From contig NZ_MRCQ01000002.1 of assembly GCF_002304005.1 (NCBI RefSeq), positions 186,001 to 250,000 of the forward strand: a DNA stretch of 64,000 nt, written 5' to 3'. Below the pieces are notes generated by a model that saw only the letters and a program-made list of their open reading frames with translations, did not search any database and was not told where the DNA came from. This DNA is from Flavobacterium sp. ACN6 (lineage in GTDB: Bacteria > Bacteroidota > Bacteroidia > Flavobacteriales > Flavobacteriaceae). The position numbers and the translations under genes were made by a program. Below, one piece after another: positions 8,249 through 17,366 of the stretch. Positions within the stretch are counted from its first letter, which is position 1. Each line of letters opens with the position of its first letter.

Positions 8249-10222
8249 ATGAGCGCATCGCATAAAAACTTACATAGTAAGTTGTCTATTGGGGGTTTAT
8301 TGATTACTTTAGGGATTATTTATGGAGATATAGGGACTTCTCCACTGTACGTAATGAAGGCAATTCTGGGCGACCACACGATTAATGCCGATATTGTTCT
8401 AGGAGGTATTTCTTGTGTATTCTGGACATTAACGTTACAAACTACAATAAAGTACGTACTTATAACTTTAAGCGCAGACAATCATGGTGAAGGCGGAATC
8501 TTCGCATTATATGCTTTAGTCAAGAAAACAAAAATTCAGTGGCTTATTGTGCCCGCCATTATTGGGGGAAGTGCACTTCTGGCAGACGGAATTATAACCC
8601 CTCCCATTTCGATCTCATCTGCGGTTGAAGGAATTAGGGCGTTTTACCCAACAATGGAAACACAAACCATTGTTTATATCGTAATTTCGATCTTATTTGT
8701 TTTATTCACCATTCAGCAATTCGGAACTAAACTTGTGGGTAAATTTTTTGCTCCAATGATGTTAATCTGGTTTGCTATGCTGGGAACTTTAGGTACTATT
8801 CAAGTACTTCATTATCCAGAAGTTATTAAAGCAATTAATCCGTATTACGCTTATCATTTACTATCGATTCATCCTGATGGCTTCTTTGTTCTTGGTTTTG
8901 TATTTTTATGTACCACCGGAGCTGAAGCTTTATATTCTGACATGGGACACTGTGGAAGAAAAAACATCAGAATCAGCTGGATATTTGTAAAAACAACTTT
9001 AGTTTTAAACTACTTCGGACAAGCAGCTTATTTAATTCATCACGAAGGAAGTACTTTGCAGCAGTTAGGTGGAGAAAACGGAAATCCGTTTTACTTAATT
9101 ATGCCGCATTGGTTTTTACCATTCGGAATTGTAGTTGCAACATTAGCAGCCGTAATTGCCTCTCAAGCGCTTATCAGTGGATCGTTTACGTTAATCAACG
9201 AAGCGATGCGTTTGAATTTCTGGCCGAAAGTAAAAATTAAATACCCAACAGAAGTAAAAGGGCAATTATACATTCCGTCAATTAACTGGTTATTGTTTTT
9301 TGGCTGTGTTGGAATCGTTTTACATTTTGAAAAGTCTGGAAACATGGAACATGCTTATGGTCTTGCCATAATTCTATGCATGATCATGACCACGATTTTA
9401 TTGAATTATTACTTAATCATGAAACGTGTAAAATTATACTTCATGGTTCCGTTGATTACCATATATTTATTAATTGAATTCAGTTTCCTTTTTGCTAACA
9501 TTACCAAATTTGCAGAAGGTGGTTATGTAACATTGATCATCGCAAGTATGCTGATTTCTGTAATGACGATTTGGTATCTGGCTAAGAAAATCAACAAAAA
9601 CTACACTAAAGTGGTTAAAATTGATGATTACAAACAAGTTTTAGTTGAATTAAGCCAAGATTTATCCATTCCGAAATACGCTACGCATTTAGTTTACATG
9701 ACTAATGCCAATCGTGTAGACGAATTAGAACATAAAATAATCTATTCTATTCTGCAAAAGCGTCCGAAAAGAGCTGATATTTATTGGTTTGTTCACGTAA
9801 ACATCTTGACAGAACCTTATAAAACACAGTACAAAGTAACTGAAATTGCAAAAGACGATATTTACAGAATTGACTTTAATTTAGGTTTTAGAGAGCCTAC
9901 TAAAATCAATTTAATGTTTAGAGAAGTTATCAAAGACATGGTAAAACGAGGCGAAGTGGATATTACAAGCCGTTATGAATCTTTGAACAAAAACAATATC
10001 ATTGGTGACTTTAAATTTGTCTTGTCAGAGAAATTCTTATCAAACGATAATGATTTAAGATGGCACGAAAATATCATCATGAATTCTTATTTCTTTATTA
10101 AGAAACTGAGTTTATCCGAAGAGAGAGCTTTTGGACTAGACAGCAGTTCTGTAAAAATAGAGAAATTCCCAATGGTGCTTCATGCTCCAGAAAACATTGG
10201 ATTAACACGTATTATTAAATAA
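8249..10222 (+). CDS. kup: KUP-family potassium uptake protein
   Basis: This 657-residue K+ transporter has the diagnostic N-terminal IIYGDIGTSPLYVM (about 23-36) and GGIFALYALVKK (about 81-92). About twelve hydrophobic segments reach residue 455, and a cytoplasmic C-terminal domain of about 200 residues follows. KUP proteins import K+ with protons across the inner membrane. The start is the ATG at 8249, because the promoter -7 element covers the alternative TTG at 8222. It is flanked by terminators and so is probably monocistronic. Confidence 0.93.
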   Translation: MSASHKNLHSKLSIGGLLITLGIIYGDIGTSPLYVMKAILGDHTINADIVLGGISCVFWTLTLQTTIKYVLITLSADNHGEGGIFALYALVKKTKIQWLIVPAIIGGSALLADGIITPPISISSAVEGIRAFYPTMETQTIVYIVISILFVLFTIQQFGTKLVGKFFAPMMLIWFAMLGTLGTIQVLHYPEVIKAINPYYAYHLLSIHPDGFFVLGFVFLCTTGAEALYSDMGHCGRKNIRISWIFVKTTLVLNYFGQAAYLIHHEGSTLQQLGGENGNPFYLIMPHWFLPFGIVVATLAAVIASQALISGSFTLINEAMRLNFWPKVKIKYPTEVKGQLYIPSINWLLFFGCVGIVLHFEKSGNMEHAYGLAIILCMIMTTILLNYYLIMKRVKLYFMVPLITIYLLIEFSFLFANITKFAEGGYVTLIIASMLISVMTIWYLAKKINKNYTKVVKIDDYKQVLVELSQDLSIPKYATHLVYMTNANRVDELEHKIIYSILQKRPKRADIYWFVHVNILTEPYKTQYKVTEIAKDDIYRIDFNLGFREPTKINLMFREVIKDMVKRGEVDITSRYESLNKNNIIGDFKFVLSEKFLSNDNDLRWHENIIMNSYFFIKKLSLSEERAFGLDSSSVKIEKFPMVLHAPENIGLTRIIK

Positions 10223-10242
10223 AAATCGCATTTATATAATTC

Positions 10243-10277
10243 AAAAAAGACACTCTAAATTAGAGTGTTTTTTATTT
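10243..10277 (+). terminator. Intrinsic terminator of kup
   Basis: Arms ACACTCTAA and TTAGAGTGT are followed by a T tract, about 25 nt after the kup stop codon. Confidence 0.9.
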
Positions 10278-10335
10278 TAATGAGAATCAGACTTAAGATT
10301 CAGTATTAAAAATTTAACTTTCAATCAATTAATAG

Positions 10336-10343
10336 TACCTTTG
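10336..10343 (+). promoter_or_regulatory. -7 promoter element TACCTTTG
   Basis: This TAnnTTTG match lies 17 nt upstream of the methyltransferase ATG. TTTA 19 nt further upstream is a weak -33 candidate. Confidence 0.5.
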
Positions 10344-10360
10344 CAACTCAAATATTAGAA

Positions 10361-11575
10361 ATGAGATTACACAGAAATTTAGTTTATACTACCATCGATT
10401 CTTTAAATGCAATTTTCAATGAAGGAGAATATGCAGATAAAGTGGTAGCCAGAGCATTAAAAAAAGACAAACGTTGGGGAAGTTCTGACAGGAAATTTGT
10501 TGCTGAAACGATATACGAAATTGTTCGTTGGAAACGATTATACGCTGAAATTGCAGAAGTTAAGGAACCTTATGATAGAGATAACCTTTGGAGAATGTTT
10601 GCTGTTTGGGCAGTTCTTCGCGGTTATCCAATTCCAGATTGGAGACAATTGGAAGGAACTCCAGAAAGAAAAATAAAAGGCCGTTTTGACGAATTATCTA
10701 AAAACAGAGCACTGAAAGAATCTATTCCAGACTGGATGGACGAATTAGGTGTAAAAGAATTAGGTGAAACAGTTTGGTCAAAAGAAATTACAGCACAAAA
10801 TCAGCCGGCAAAAGTTATTCTTAGAACCAACACTTTAAAAGGTACCAAAGAAAACCTTAGAAACACTTTAATGGATTTAAATATTGAAACAGAATATTTA
10901 AAAGACCAGCCAGAAGCTCTTGTTTTAAAAGAAAGAGCAAATGTATTTTTAACAGACGCTTTTAAACAAGGACTTTTTGAAGTTCAAGATGCCAACTCAC
11001 AATTAGTTGCAGGATTTCTAGATGTAAAACCAGGAATGCGTGTCGTAGATACGTGTGCTGGAGCTGGAGGAAAAACATTGCACATGGCTTCTTTAATGGA
11101 AAATAAAGGACAGCTGATTGCAATGGATTTGTATGAAAGCAAATTAAAGCAGTTAAAATTAAGAGCTAAAAGAAACGGTGCTTTCAATATCGAATACCGT
11201 ATTATTGACAGTACGAAAGTGATTAAAAAACTGCATGAAAAGGCAGACCGTGTTTTAATTGACGCGCCTTGCAGCGGATTAGGAGTTTTAAAAAGAAACC
11301 CAGATTCTAAATGGAAACTACAGCCTGAATTTATCGATAATATTCGTAAAGTTCAAAGTGAAGTTTTAGAAAACTATTCTAAAATTGTAAAACCAGGAGG
11401 GAAATTAGTTTACGCAACTTGTTCTGTATTACCATCAGAAAATCAGGAGCAAGTAGAGAAATTCTTAAAAACAGAAATCGGACAACAATTTACGTTTGTT
11501 CAAGACCGTAAAATGCTGGCTTCAGAATCTGGTTTCGACGGATTCTATATGGCTTTACTGGAACGTAAAATATAA
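10361..11575 (+). CDS. RsmB/NOP2/Sun-family RNA m5C methyltransferase
   Basis: The 404-residue protein has SAM-binding motif I DTCAGAGGKT (about 231-240), then DAPCSGLGVLKRNPDSKWKL and YATCSVLPSENQEQV. The two cysteines in PCS and TCS are the pair used by RNA m5C methyltransferases of the RsmB/NSUN family. The N-terminal 150 residues resemble the NusB-like helical region of RsmB. The likely target is 16S rRNA, but other family members modify tRNA, so I do not assign the symbol firmly. It is convergent with menE. Confidence 0.87.
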   Translation: MRLHRNLVYTTIDSLNAIFNEGEYADKVVARALKKDKRWGSSDRKFVAETIYEIVRWKRLYAEIAEVKEPYDRDNLWRMFAVWAVLRGYPIPDWRQLEGTPERKIKGRFDELSKNRALKESIPDWMDELGVKELGETVWSKEITAQNQPAKVILRTNTLKGTKENLRNTLMDLNIETEYLKDQPEALVLKERANVFLTDAFKQGLFEVQDANSQLVAGFLDVKPGMRVVDTCAGAGGKTLHMASLMENKGQLIAMDLYESKLKQLKLRAKRNGAFNIEYRIIDSTKVIKKLHEKADRVLIDAPCSGLGVLKRNPDSKWKLQPEFIDNIRKVQSEVLENYSKIVKPGGKLVYATCSVLPSENQEQVEKFLKTEIGQQFTFVQDRKMLASESGFDGFYMALLERKI

Positions 11576-11587
11576 ACTCCAATCCCA

Positions 11588-11615
11588 AAGCCTCGGGATA
11601 AATTCCAAATTCCAA
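11588..11615 (+). repeat. Left arm of 28-bp perfect inverted repeat
   Basis: This arm starts 13 nt after the methyltransferase stop codon and combines AAGCCTCGGGAT with heptameric AAATTCC units. Its exact reverse complement lies at 11739-11766 behind menE. A few more bases outside each arm also pair imperfectly. Confidence 0.9.
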
Positions 11616-11641
11616 TTTGTTTTGGAATACTCAATATTAAA

Positions 11642-11690
11642 AAATCCAAATTCCAATTTTAAAACTTGGAATTTGGATTTTTTTTATTTT
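11642..11690 (+). terminator. Terminator hairpin inside the convergent junction
   Basis: Arms AAATCCAAATTCCAA and TTGGAATTTGGATTT (15 bp each, 9-nt loop) are followed by an eight-T tract on the + strand. Confidence 0.85.
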
Positions 11691-11738
11691 CTATATTTTT
11701 ATACTTAGCCAACTTTGACAAAGTTCTAAATTAAAAGT

Positions 11739-11766
11739 TTGGAATTTGGAATTTATCCCGAGGCTT
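11739..11766 (-). repeat. Right arm of 28-bp perfect inverted repeat
   Basis: This is the exact reverse complement of 11588-11615 and lies 13 nt beyond the menE stop. Each convergent gene is therefore followed by the same sequence at nearly the same distance. Confidence 0.9.
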
Positions 11767-11779
11767 CTGGATTGGAATT

Positions 11780-12823
11780 TCAAACCTGCAAGGTTGGCTT
11801 GCGCAATAATTTTCCGTTTTCGTTTTCTTTAAACTTGGAAACAAAAACAATTTCTTTTGGTTTTTCATATTTACTCAAAACATCAAAAAAATCAGGAGCA
11901 AAATCTTGTTTTTCGCCTTCAATAACCAAAACCAATTTTTCTCCTAAAACCGTATCTGGAAGTCCGGTCACAAAAAACCTGCTGCTTATTTTTCCTATCA
12001 ATTTAGCTTCAATTTGTTCTGGAATAAGCTTTACTCCTCCACTATTAATAACATTATCAATTCTTCCCAAAAAGATAAATTGTTGTTCGTTTACTAATTC
12101 AACCAAATCATTTGTCACAATTGGTTCATCAGAAATTGTGGCAACATTTATAACCAGACATTGACGATCGTCTTGAGATATTTTTACATTTGGCAAAATC
12201 GAAAAAACAGAATCGCCTAAACGTTTCGCCGCAATATGCGTTATCGTCTCTGTCATACCATACGTTTCGTAAATTTCTGTTTTAAGCGGCAAAAGTTTTT
12301 CTTCCAGAGAAGAATCCATTTTTGCACCGCCAATTATCAACTTACGCACTTTTGAAAGTTCCTTTATTGAATTTTGAACTTGAAGCGGTACCATTGCAAC
12401 AAAATCATACAGTGTAGAATTTAAAGCCAGCGGATGAAGACTTGGCGAAACCACATCTAATTCTAGTCCTAAAATTAAACTGCGCACCAGCATCATTTTT
12501 CCTGCGATAAATTGAGTCGGCAAGCATAACAAAGCTTTATCTCCAGGTTTTAAATCGAAGAAGTCGCCCGTTGCTAAAGCAGAATGTATCATTGCCTGCT
12601 TTTGCAATCGAACCAATTTAGGAAGCCCTGTCGTTCCTGAAGTTGTCATTTCGATATATTCTTTTTTATCAAACCAATCCAAAAAGAATTCGCCAATCGA
12701 TTGTTCGTAACCATCTCCTTCTTTAATAAAACTATAAGCAACACGGCACAAATCTTTAGCATTTAAATGATAACCATTTAACTTAAAATAATTGTGCACA
12801 TTTCTGTGGGTCAAATTTTGCAT
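11780..12823 (-). CDS. menE: O-succinylbenzoate-CoA ligase (AMP-binding), menaquinone pathway
   Basis: This is a compact 347-residue ANL-superfamily enzyme. The P-loop-like motif TTSGTTGLPKLVR lies at about 59-71, with ETYGMTETITHIA (A5 motif) and IFLGRIDNVINSGGVKL (A7/A8). The lysine near the C-terminus (ENGKLLRKPTL) is the usual adenylation lysine. The family member of this size in Bacteroidetes is MenE, which activates o-succinylbenzoate to its CoA thioester. The start is 4 nt after the stop of the upstream CPBP gene, so the two are an operon. Confidence 0.85.
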   Translation of the reverse strand: MQNLTHRNVHNYFKLNGYHLNAKDLCRVAYSFIKEGDGYEQSIGEFFLDWFDKKEYIEMTTSGTTGLPKLVRLQKQAMIHSALATGDFFDLKPGDKALLCLPTQFIAGKMMLVRSLILGLELDVVSPSLHPLALNSTLYDFVAMVPLQVQNSIKELSKVRKLIIGGAKMDSSLEEKLLPLKTEIYETYGMTETITHIAAKRLGDSVFSILPNVKISQDDRQCLVINVATISDEPIVTNDLVELVNEQQFIFLGRIDNVINSGGVKLIPEQIEAKLIGKISSRFFVTGLPDTVLGEKLVLVIEGEKQDFAPDFFDVLSKYEKPKEIVFVSKFKENENGKLLRKPTLQV

Positions 12824-12827
12824 GATT

Positions 12828-13760
12828 TTAATTTATTACTTCTGTTTTATTAATTTCTCCTGTTAACCTTTCTTTCCAATTTGTCCAGCGGTATTTTTTA
12901 CTATAAATAAAAAGTAAAATAGGGTAAATGACCACAACAGGCAGAATAACATCAATTCCTGCCGATGGTTCTGAAATATCTTTAAATATAGAATTTGTTT
13001 GAAAAACCGACCAATCTGATGTAACTAGCAAGGCTCCTATTAAATTGTTAGCGGCATGAAACCCAAGAGCCAGTTCCATTCCCTCATCCATTAAGGTAAT
13101 GATTCCTAAAAACAGCCCAGTTCCTATGTAATAAATCATGATAACATTTCCCATTTTAGCCACTTCCGGATTTGCCCAGTGCATTGAGCCAAAAATTACA
13201 GAAGTCATCAATAACGGAAACCATCTGTTACGAGCCAGATTAGCAAACCCCTGCATTAAATATCCTCTAAAAACATATTCTTCTGTACTGGTTTGAATTG
13301 GAATCAAAATCGAGCCTAAAACAACCAAAATCAGAAATGGAACTAATCTAAAATTCCACACAAATTGTTCCGGTGATCTGAGATAAACAAATAAAAAGCT
13401 GAGTAACGAAAAGAACGTCCATAAAAAGAAAGAAAAACAAATTCGATTCCAGTCTACTTTTGGCCTTGAAGTCGTTACTGATAATAAGGTTTGATGGTGA
13501 ATATATTTGACAACAAAATAAATTCCGGCGAAAGCAAAAACAAATGAAATCATAACCAGAAAAAGAGTGGTATTAGACTCAAACATTTTCATAATTTCAT
13601 CATTAGTCGTTGGAAAAGCTTTTTTCTCACTAAATGTTTTATAAAATACAGCAGCAGTAATCGGAATCTGCCCTACGAAAGATGCTGCAATAATAAAAAC
13701 AGATCCTATAAGGTATTTCCAAAATTTATTTTCGGGTTTAATTCCTTGCTCTAAAAACAT
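12828..13760 (-). CDS. CPBP-family intramembrane metalloprotease
   Basis: The 310-residue polytopic membrane protein has about eight hydrophobic segments and the CPBP (Rce1/Abi) motifs: EEYVFRG (about 160-166), FGSMHW (H194) and LGFHAANN (about 236). Rce1-like proteases cleave within membranes and some act in bacteriocin self-immunity or peptide maturation. It lies directly upstream of menE with a 4-nt gap, probably for shared transcription rather than shared function. Confidence 0.83.
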   Translation of the reverse strand: MFLEQGIKPENKFWKYLIGSVFIIAASFVGQIPITAAVFYKTFSEKKAFPTTNDEIMKMFESNTTLFLVMISFVFAFAGIYFVVKYIHHQTLLSVTTSRPKVDWNRICFSFFLWTFFSLLSFLFVYLRSPEQFVWNFRLVPFLILVVLGSILIPIQTSTEEYVFRGYLMQGFANLARNRWFPLLMTSVIFGSMHWANPEVAKMGNVIMIYYIGTGLFLGIITLMDEGMELALGFHAANNLIGALLVTSDWSVFQTNSIFKDISEPSAGIDVILPVVVIYPILLFIYSKKYRWTNWKERLTGEINKTEVIN

Positions 13761-13875
13761 AAATATAAAATTTAAAAAAATGAGAATTCAAATTTGATAA
13801 GTTAGCCTTATTTTTGACATTGCTAAAATACCTCTTTTTAGCGTAAGACTATTTTGAATATCTAAATATAACAAA

Positions 13876-14220
13876 ATGATACAAATTTATCATAATCCGA
13901 GATGCGGAAAATCGAGAAACTGCCTAGCTTTTATAGAACAATCAAAACAAGAGTTTGAGATTATACCGTATTTGACAGAAACTCCATCTTTTGATGAGCT
14001 TAAGGTATTATTAAAACAACTTGATCTTGAACCTCTTCAGTTAGTTAGAACTAAAGAAAAAATCTGGATCGAAAATTTTAAAGGAAAAACATTAACCAAC
14101 GATCAAATTATTAAAGCAATGACAGAAAATCCGATCTTAATCGAACGTCCTATTGTGGTAAAAGATGGAAAAGCTATAATTGGCCGTGATCCTGATCTTG
14201 TGGCTTCTTTTTTAGATTGA
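13876..14220 (+). CDS. arsC: ArsC-family arsenate reductase (glutaredoxin-type)
   Basis: This 114-residue thioredoxin-fold protein has YHNPRCGKSRNC (catalytic Cys10) and the family C-terminal block NPILIERPIVVKDGKAIIGRDP, including the arginine of ERP that binds arsenate in ArsC. The length fits the YffB/ArsC family. No other ars genes are nearby, so the substrate may be a general thiol-related one rather than arsenate. Confidence 0.83.
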   Translation: MIQIYHNPRCGKSRNCLAFIEQSKQEFEIIPYLTETPSFDELKVLLKQLDLEPLQLVRTKEKIWIENFKGKTLTNDQIIKAMTENPILIERPIVVKDGKAIIGRDPDLVASFLD

Positions 14221-14274
14221 TTCTAAAATACAGTATTAACATATTTTTGTGATTTTTCTCTTTAAACCAAAAAC

Positions 14275-14282
14275 TACTTTTG
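14275..14282 (+). promoter_or_regulatory. -7 promoter element TACTTTTG
   Basis: This TAnnTTTG match covers the upstream TTG of the receptor frame and so supports the ATG start at 14310. Confidence 0.55.
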
Positions 14283-14309
14283 CCGTCTAAAGAGAAAAGA
14301 AAACCAGAA

Positions 14310-16757
14310 ATGAAAAAAATCAAATTTGCCGTATTACTTGTATTCTTGTTTACAAGTTTTTACAATTACTCTCAACAAGGCCCAGGTGGAAATAAAGTCA
14401 AGGTCACCGGAAAAGTTTTTGAAAAAATAAGCAAACAACCTTTAGAGTATGCTACAATTTCTATTACTGCTCCAAACGACACTAAAGTTCTTGCTGGAGG
14501 GATCACAAATCCAAAAGGAGAATTCGAGGTTGCCATTGCACCTGGAACTTATGATATTAAAATTGAATTTATTTCATTCAAATCAAATGAAATCAAACAA
14601 AAAAGCATTCAGGGTGATACTAATTTAGGTGTAATAAATTTATCTGAAGACGCTGCACAGCTTAACGAAGTTGTTGTTCGTGCTGAAAAATCATCTGTAG
14701 AAATAAAATTAGATAAAAAAGTTTACAATGTTGGTCAGGATATGATCGTAAAAGGCGGAAGCGTGAGCGATGTTTTAGACAACGTACCATCTGTTTCTGT
14801 TGATACAGAAGGAAATGTAAGTTTAAGAGGAAGCGACAACATTCGTATTTTAATTGACGGAAGACCTTCACAGGCAATAAATATGGCAGAAGCTTTAAGA
14901 CAGTTACCTGCAGATGCGATCGACAAAGTAGAAGTTATTACTAATCCATCTGCGCGTTATGATGCAGAAGGTGGATCTGGAATCATCAATATTGTTCTTA
15001 AAAAAGGAAAAAATCAAGGTTTCAACGGAACTTTAATTGCTTCAACTGGTTTACCAGAAACGTATGGTTTAAGTGCCAATGTGAATTATAAAACTGAAAA
15101 ACTAAACTATTTTACCACTGCTGGATACAACTACAGAACAAACGAAGGTGCTGGTAAAACAAACTCAGAATATCTTAACGCTGACGGAACAACAAAAAGC
15201 TTCTTAGACGAAGATCGTGATACTAAACGTACCAGAAACGGGTTTAACGGAAGAGCTGGAGTTGAATGGACACTTACACCAACAACTTTCTGGACAAATG
15301 CCATAAACTATCAAAAAAATAACGGTAAGGATAGAGATTTGATCAACTATTACAATTATGATGCTGATAGAGTTTTTACAGGAACAACGTATCGTTTAAA
15401 TAATGGTGATAGCGACAGTGAAAATGTAGAATTTACATCTAACTTAATTAAAAATTTCAACGATAAAGGACATAAATTGACTGCCGATCTTTCTATTTCA
15501 AGAAATACAGACGACAGCAATAGTACAATTACAGATTCGCCAAGATTTGACACAACATTAAATGATCAAATTCAAAAACAAGTTCTTTTCCAAGCCGATT
15601 ATGTTTTGCCTTTAGGTAAAGGAGGTCAGTTTGAGGCTGGTTACAAAGGAAGTTTTGGAGATTTGAACAATGTTTACAATGTAACAGACAGCGAAGGTGT
15701 GGTAAACACTAATTTATCTAACACATTAGAGTACAAAGAAAACATAAACGCACTTTATACACAGTATGGTTTCAAAGTAAATAAATTTTCTTATTTATTT
15801 GGTTTAAGATGGGAAGACACTAATATCGAAGTTAACCTATTAGACAACAGCGATTTCAATACTAAAAAATACAACAACTTATTTCCAAGTGCTTTTGTTA
15901 GTTACGAAATTTCAGATCAAAGTAATTTCTCTGCAAGTTACAGCAAGCGTTTATCAAGACCAAGAGGACGTTTCATGAACCCGGCGGTAAATTATGCAAG
16001 TAATATCAATATCTTTCAAGGAAACCCAGATTTAGATCCTTCTTTAACAGATAAGTATGATATTGGCTATATCAAAAGATGGACTAAAGTAACGTTTAAT
16101 ACTTCGGCTTATTTTGAAGACACAAAAGATGTTTTCAGTTTTGTAAGATCTCCTACTGGAGACGAAGTTAATGGAGTTCCAGTAATCAAAAGCTCTCCTA
16201 TCAACTTAGGTAAAGAGCAAAAATTTGGTTTCGAATTTACATTCAATTACACTCCATACAAATGGTGGAAATTAAACAGTAACTTCAACTTTTTCAACGT
16301 AAAAACAACTGGAGAAAACAGTTATACAGATACACAAGGAAATCTTATAGTTCAAAATTTAGACAATCAGGCTAACTCTTGGTTTGCCAGAATCAACTCT
16401 AAAGTTACTTTACCATACAAAATTGACTGGCAGTTGACAGGAATGTACAATGGCGAACAAAAAACAGCTCAAGGTAAAAATTTAGGAATGTTCGGAATGA
16501 ATACTGCTTTAAGCAAAGATGTATTAAAAGACAAAGCTACAATTGCATTCAACATCAGCGACATTTTTAATTCTAGAAAAATGAGATCGTATACATATTT
16601 GGATAACGTAAATTCATACAGCGAATTCCAATTCCGTAAACGTCAATTCAATTTATCATTCACATACCGTTTCAACAAAGCAAAAGGTGAAAGAGATAAA
16701 AACATGCCAAAAAACAATGATGGCGGCGGAGAAGGCGGCGGAGAATTTCCTGGATAA
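14310..16757 (+). CDS. Outer-membrane beta-barrel receptor with carboxypeptidase-like regulatory domain
   Basis: The 815-residue protein has a signal peptide (MKKIKFAVLLVFLFTSFYNYSQ) and a carboxypeptidase-regulatory-like domain (about 31-117; VTGKVFEKISKQPLEYATISI). A TonB plug-like domain (about 125-225; GGSVSDVLDNVPSVSVDTEGNVSLRGS) comes next, then a large barrel of the OMP_b-brl_3 type. It ends in a Gly/Glu-rich tail (GGGEGGGEFPG). I start at the ATG at 14310 because a promoter element overlaps the upstream TTG. No substrate can be predicted and no SusD partner is adjacent. Confidence 0.85.
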   Translation: MKKIKFAVLLVFLFTSFYNYSQQGPGGNKVKVTGKVFEKISKQPLEYATISITAPNDTKVLAGGITNPKGEFEVAIAPGTYDIKIEFISFKSNEIKQKSIQGDTNLGVINLSEDAAQLNEVVVRAEKSSVEIKLDKKVYNVGQDMIVKGGSVSDVLDNVPSVSVDTEGNVSLRGSDNIRILIDGRPSQAINMAEALRQLPADAIDKVEVITNPSARYDAEGGSGIINIVLKKGKNQGFNGTLIASTGLPETYGLSANVNYKTEKLNYFTTAGYNYRTNEGAGKTNSEYLNADGTTKSFLDEDRDTKRTRNGFNGRAGVEWTLTPTTFWTNAINYQKNNGKDRDLINYYNYDADRVFTGTTYRLNNGDSDSENVEFTSNLIKNFNDKGHKLTADLSISRNTDDSNSTITDSPRFDTTLNDQIQKQVLFQADYVLPLGKGGQFEAGYKGSFGDLNNVYNVTDSEGVVNTNLSNTLEYKENINALYTQYGFKVNKFSYLFGLRWEDTNIEVNLLDNSDFNTKKYNNLFPSAFVSYEISDQSNFSASYSKRLSRPRGRFMNPAVNYASNINIFQGNPDLDPSLTDKYDIGYIKRWTKVTFNTSAYFEDTKDVFSFVRSPTGDEVNGVPVIKSSPINLGKEQKFGFEFTFNYTPYKWWKLNSNFNFFNVKTTGENSYTDTQGNLIVQNLDNQANSWFARINSKVTLPYKIDWQLTGMYNGEQKTAQGKNLGMFGMNTALSKDVLKDKATIAFNISDIFNSRKMRSYTYLDNVNSYSEFQFRKRQFNLSFTYRFNKAKGERDKNMPKNNDGGGEGGGEFPG

Positions 16758-16853
16758 CCTTAGTTAAATTCCAAATTCCAATCTCTTTGAGATAAATTAT
16801 AAAACTACAAATCCCAAATCCCAATGTTGAAATTGGAATTTGGGATTTTTTTT

Positions 16854-16930
16854 ATTCCATCTTTTTATATTTTGGAATTCGAAATCATCAATTAAATTCC
16901 AAAATTTAAAAAATTCCAAATTCCAATCTC
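16854..16930 (+). repeat. 77-bp direct repeat, copy 1
   Basis: This copy matches 16956-17032 at all but four positions by eye and has an internal ATTCCATCTTTTTATATT start. The offset is 102 bp. Confidence 0.85.
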
Positions 16931-16955
16931 GTTGACATAAAATTACAAAACTAAA

Positions 16956-17032
16956 ATTCCATCTTTTTATATTATGGAATTCGAAATCATTAATTAAATT
17001 CCAAAATTTAAAAAATTCCAAATCCCAATCTT
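16956..17032 (+). repeat. 77-bp direct repeat, copy 2
   Basis: This is the second copy of the unit at 16854-16930, inside the AAATTCC cluster. Confidence 0.85.
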
Positions 17033-17146
17033 AGAAATTGGAATTTCAATAATTGGAATTTGGGATTTTCAATATTGGAATTTGGAATTTCAAAAATTGG
17101 AATTTCATCTCAACGAGATTGGAATTTCTTATTTTTTTGGAACAAA

Positions 17147-17172
17147 AAAAAAGAACCCAAAAGGGTTCTTTT
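17147..17172 (-). terminator. Terminator of the small membrane protein gene
   Basis: Arms AAGAACCC and GGGTTCTT with a 4-nt loop are followed on the minus strand by a run of T, 21 nt after the 57-codon ORF. Confidence 0.85.
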
Positions 17173-17192
17173 CTTATGACATCAATCTAAAA

Positions 17193-17366
17193 TTAAATAG
17201 ATTGTTCTTCTTGTCTTCTTTTAGCTCTTTTTTCTTTGAACATTTCCCAGCTTGCTCCCGTAACCCAATAAGATACGAAACCAACTAAGAAAAACATCAA
17301 CCAAAACCCTATAGTTAGTATGGTCAAGAAAAGTAAAAAGCCTAAGTACTGTGAAAATTCAAACAT
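17193..17366 (-). CDS. Small membrane protein (57 aa)
   Basis: This ORF is too short for most gene callers. It starts MFEFSQYLGFLLFLTILTIG, has one or two transmembrane helices (about 8-36) and then an amphipathic, strongly charged tail (WEMFKEKRAKRRQEEQSI). A clean terminator follows the stop. The hydrophobic-then-charged layout and dedicated terminator support a real gene. I do not recognise a function. Confidence 0.65.
   Translation of the reverse strand: MFEFSQYLGFLLFLTILTIGFWLMFFLVGFVSYWVTGASWEMFKEKRAKRRQEEQSI

Larger units (their letters stand above)
16760..17135. repeat. AAATTCC/GGAATTT repeat cluster
   Basis: The 370-nt spacer after the receptor gene is built almost wholly from 7-bp AAATTCC or AAATCCC units and their reverse complements. 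It includes a hairpin (16809-16850) with an eight-T tract that can terminate the receptor transcript, and a 77-bp direct duplication. ORFs read here are artefacts, since the heptamer has no stop codon in any frame. Confidence 0.88.

Noticed and set aside
16797..17021. ORF in the AAATTCC repeat cluster (minus strand)
   Set aside because: The AAATTCC heptamer has no stop in any frame, so such ORFs arise from the repeat; residues are low-complexity and repeat-derived.
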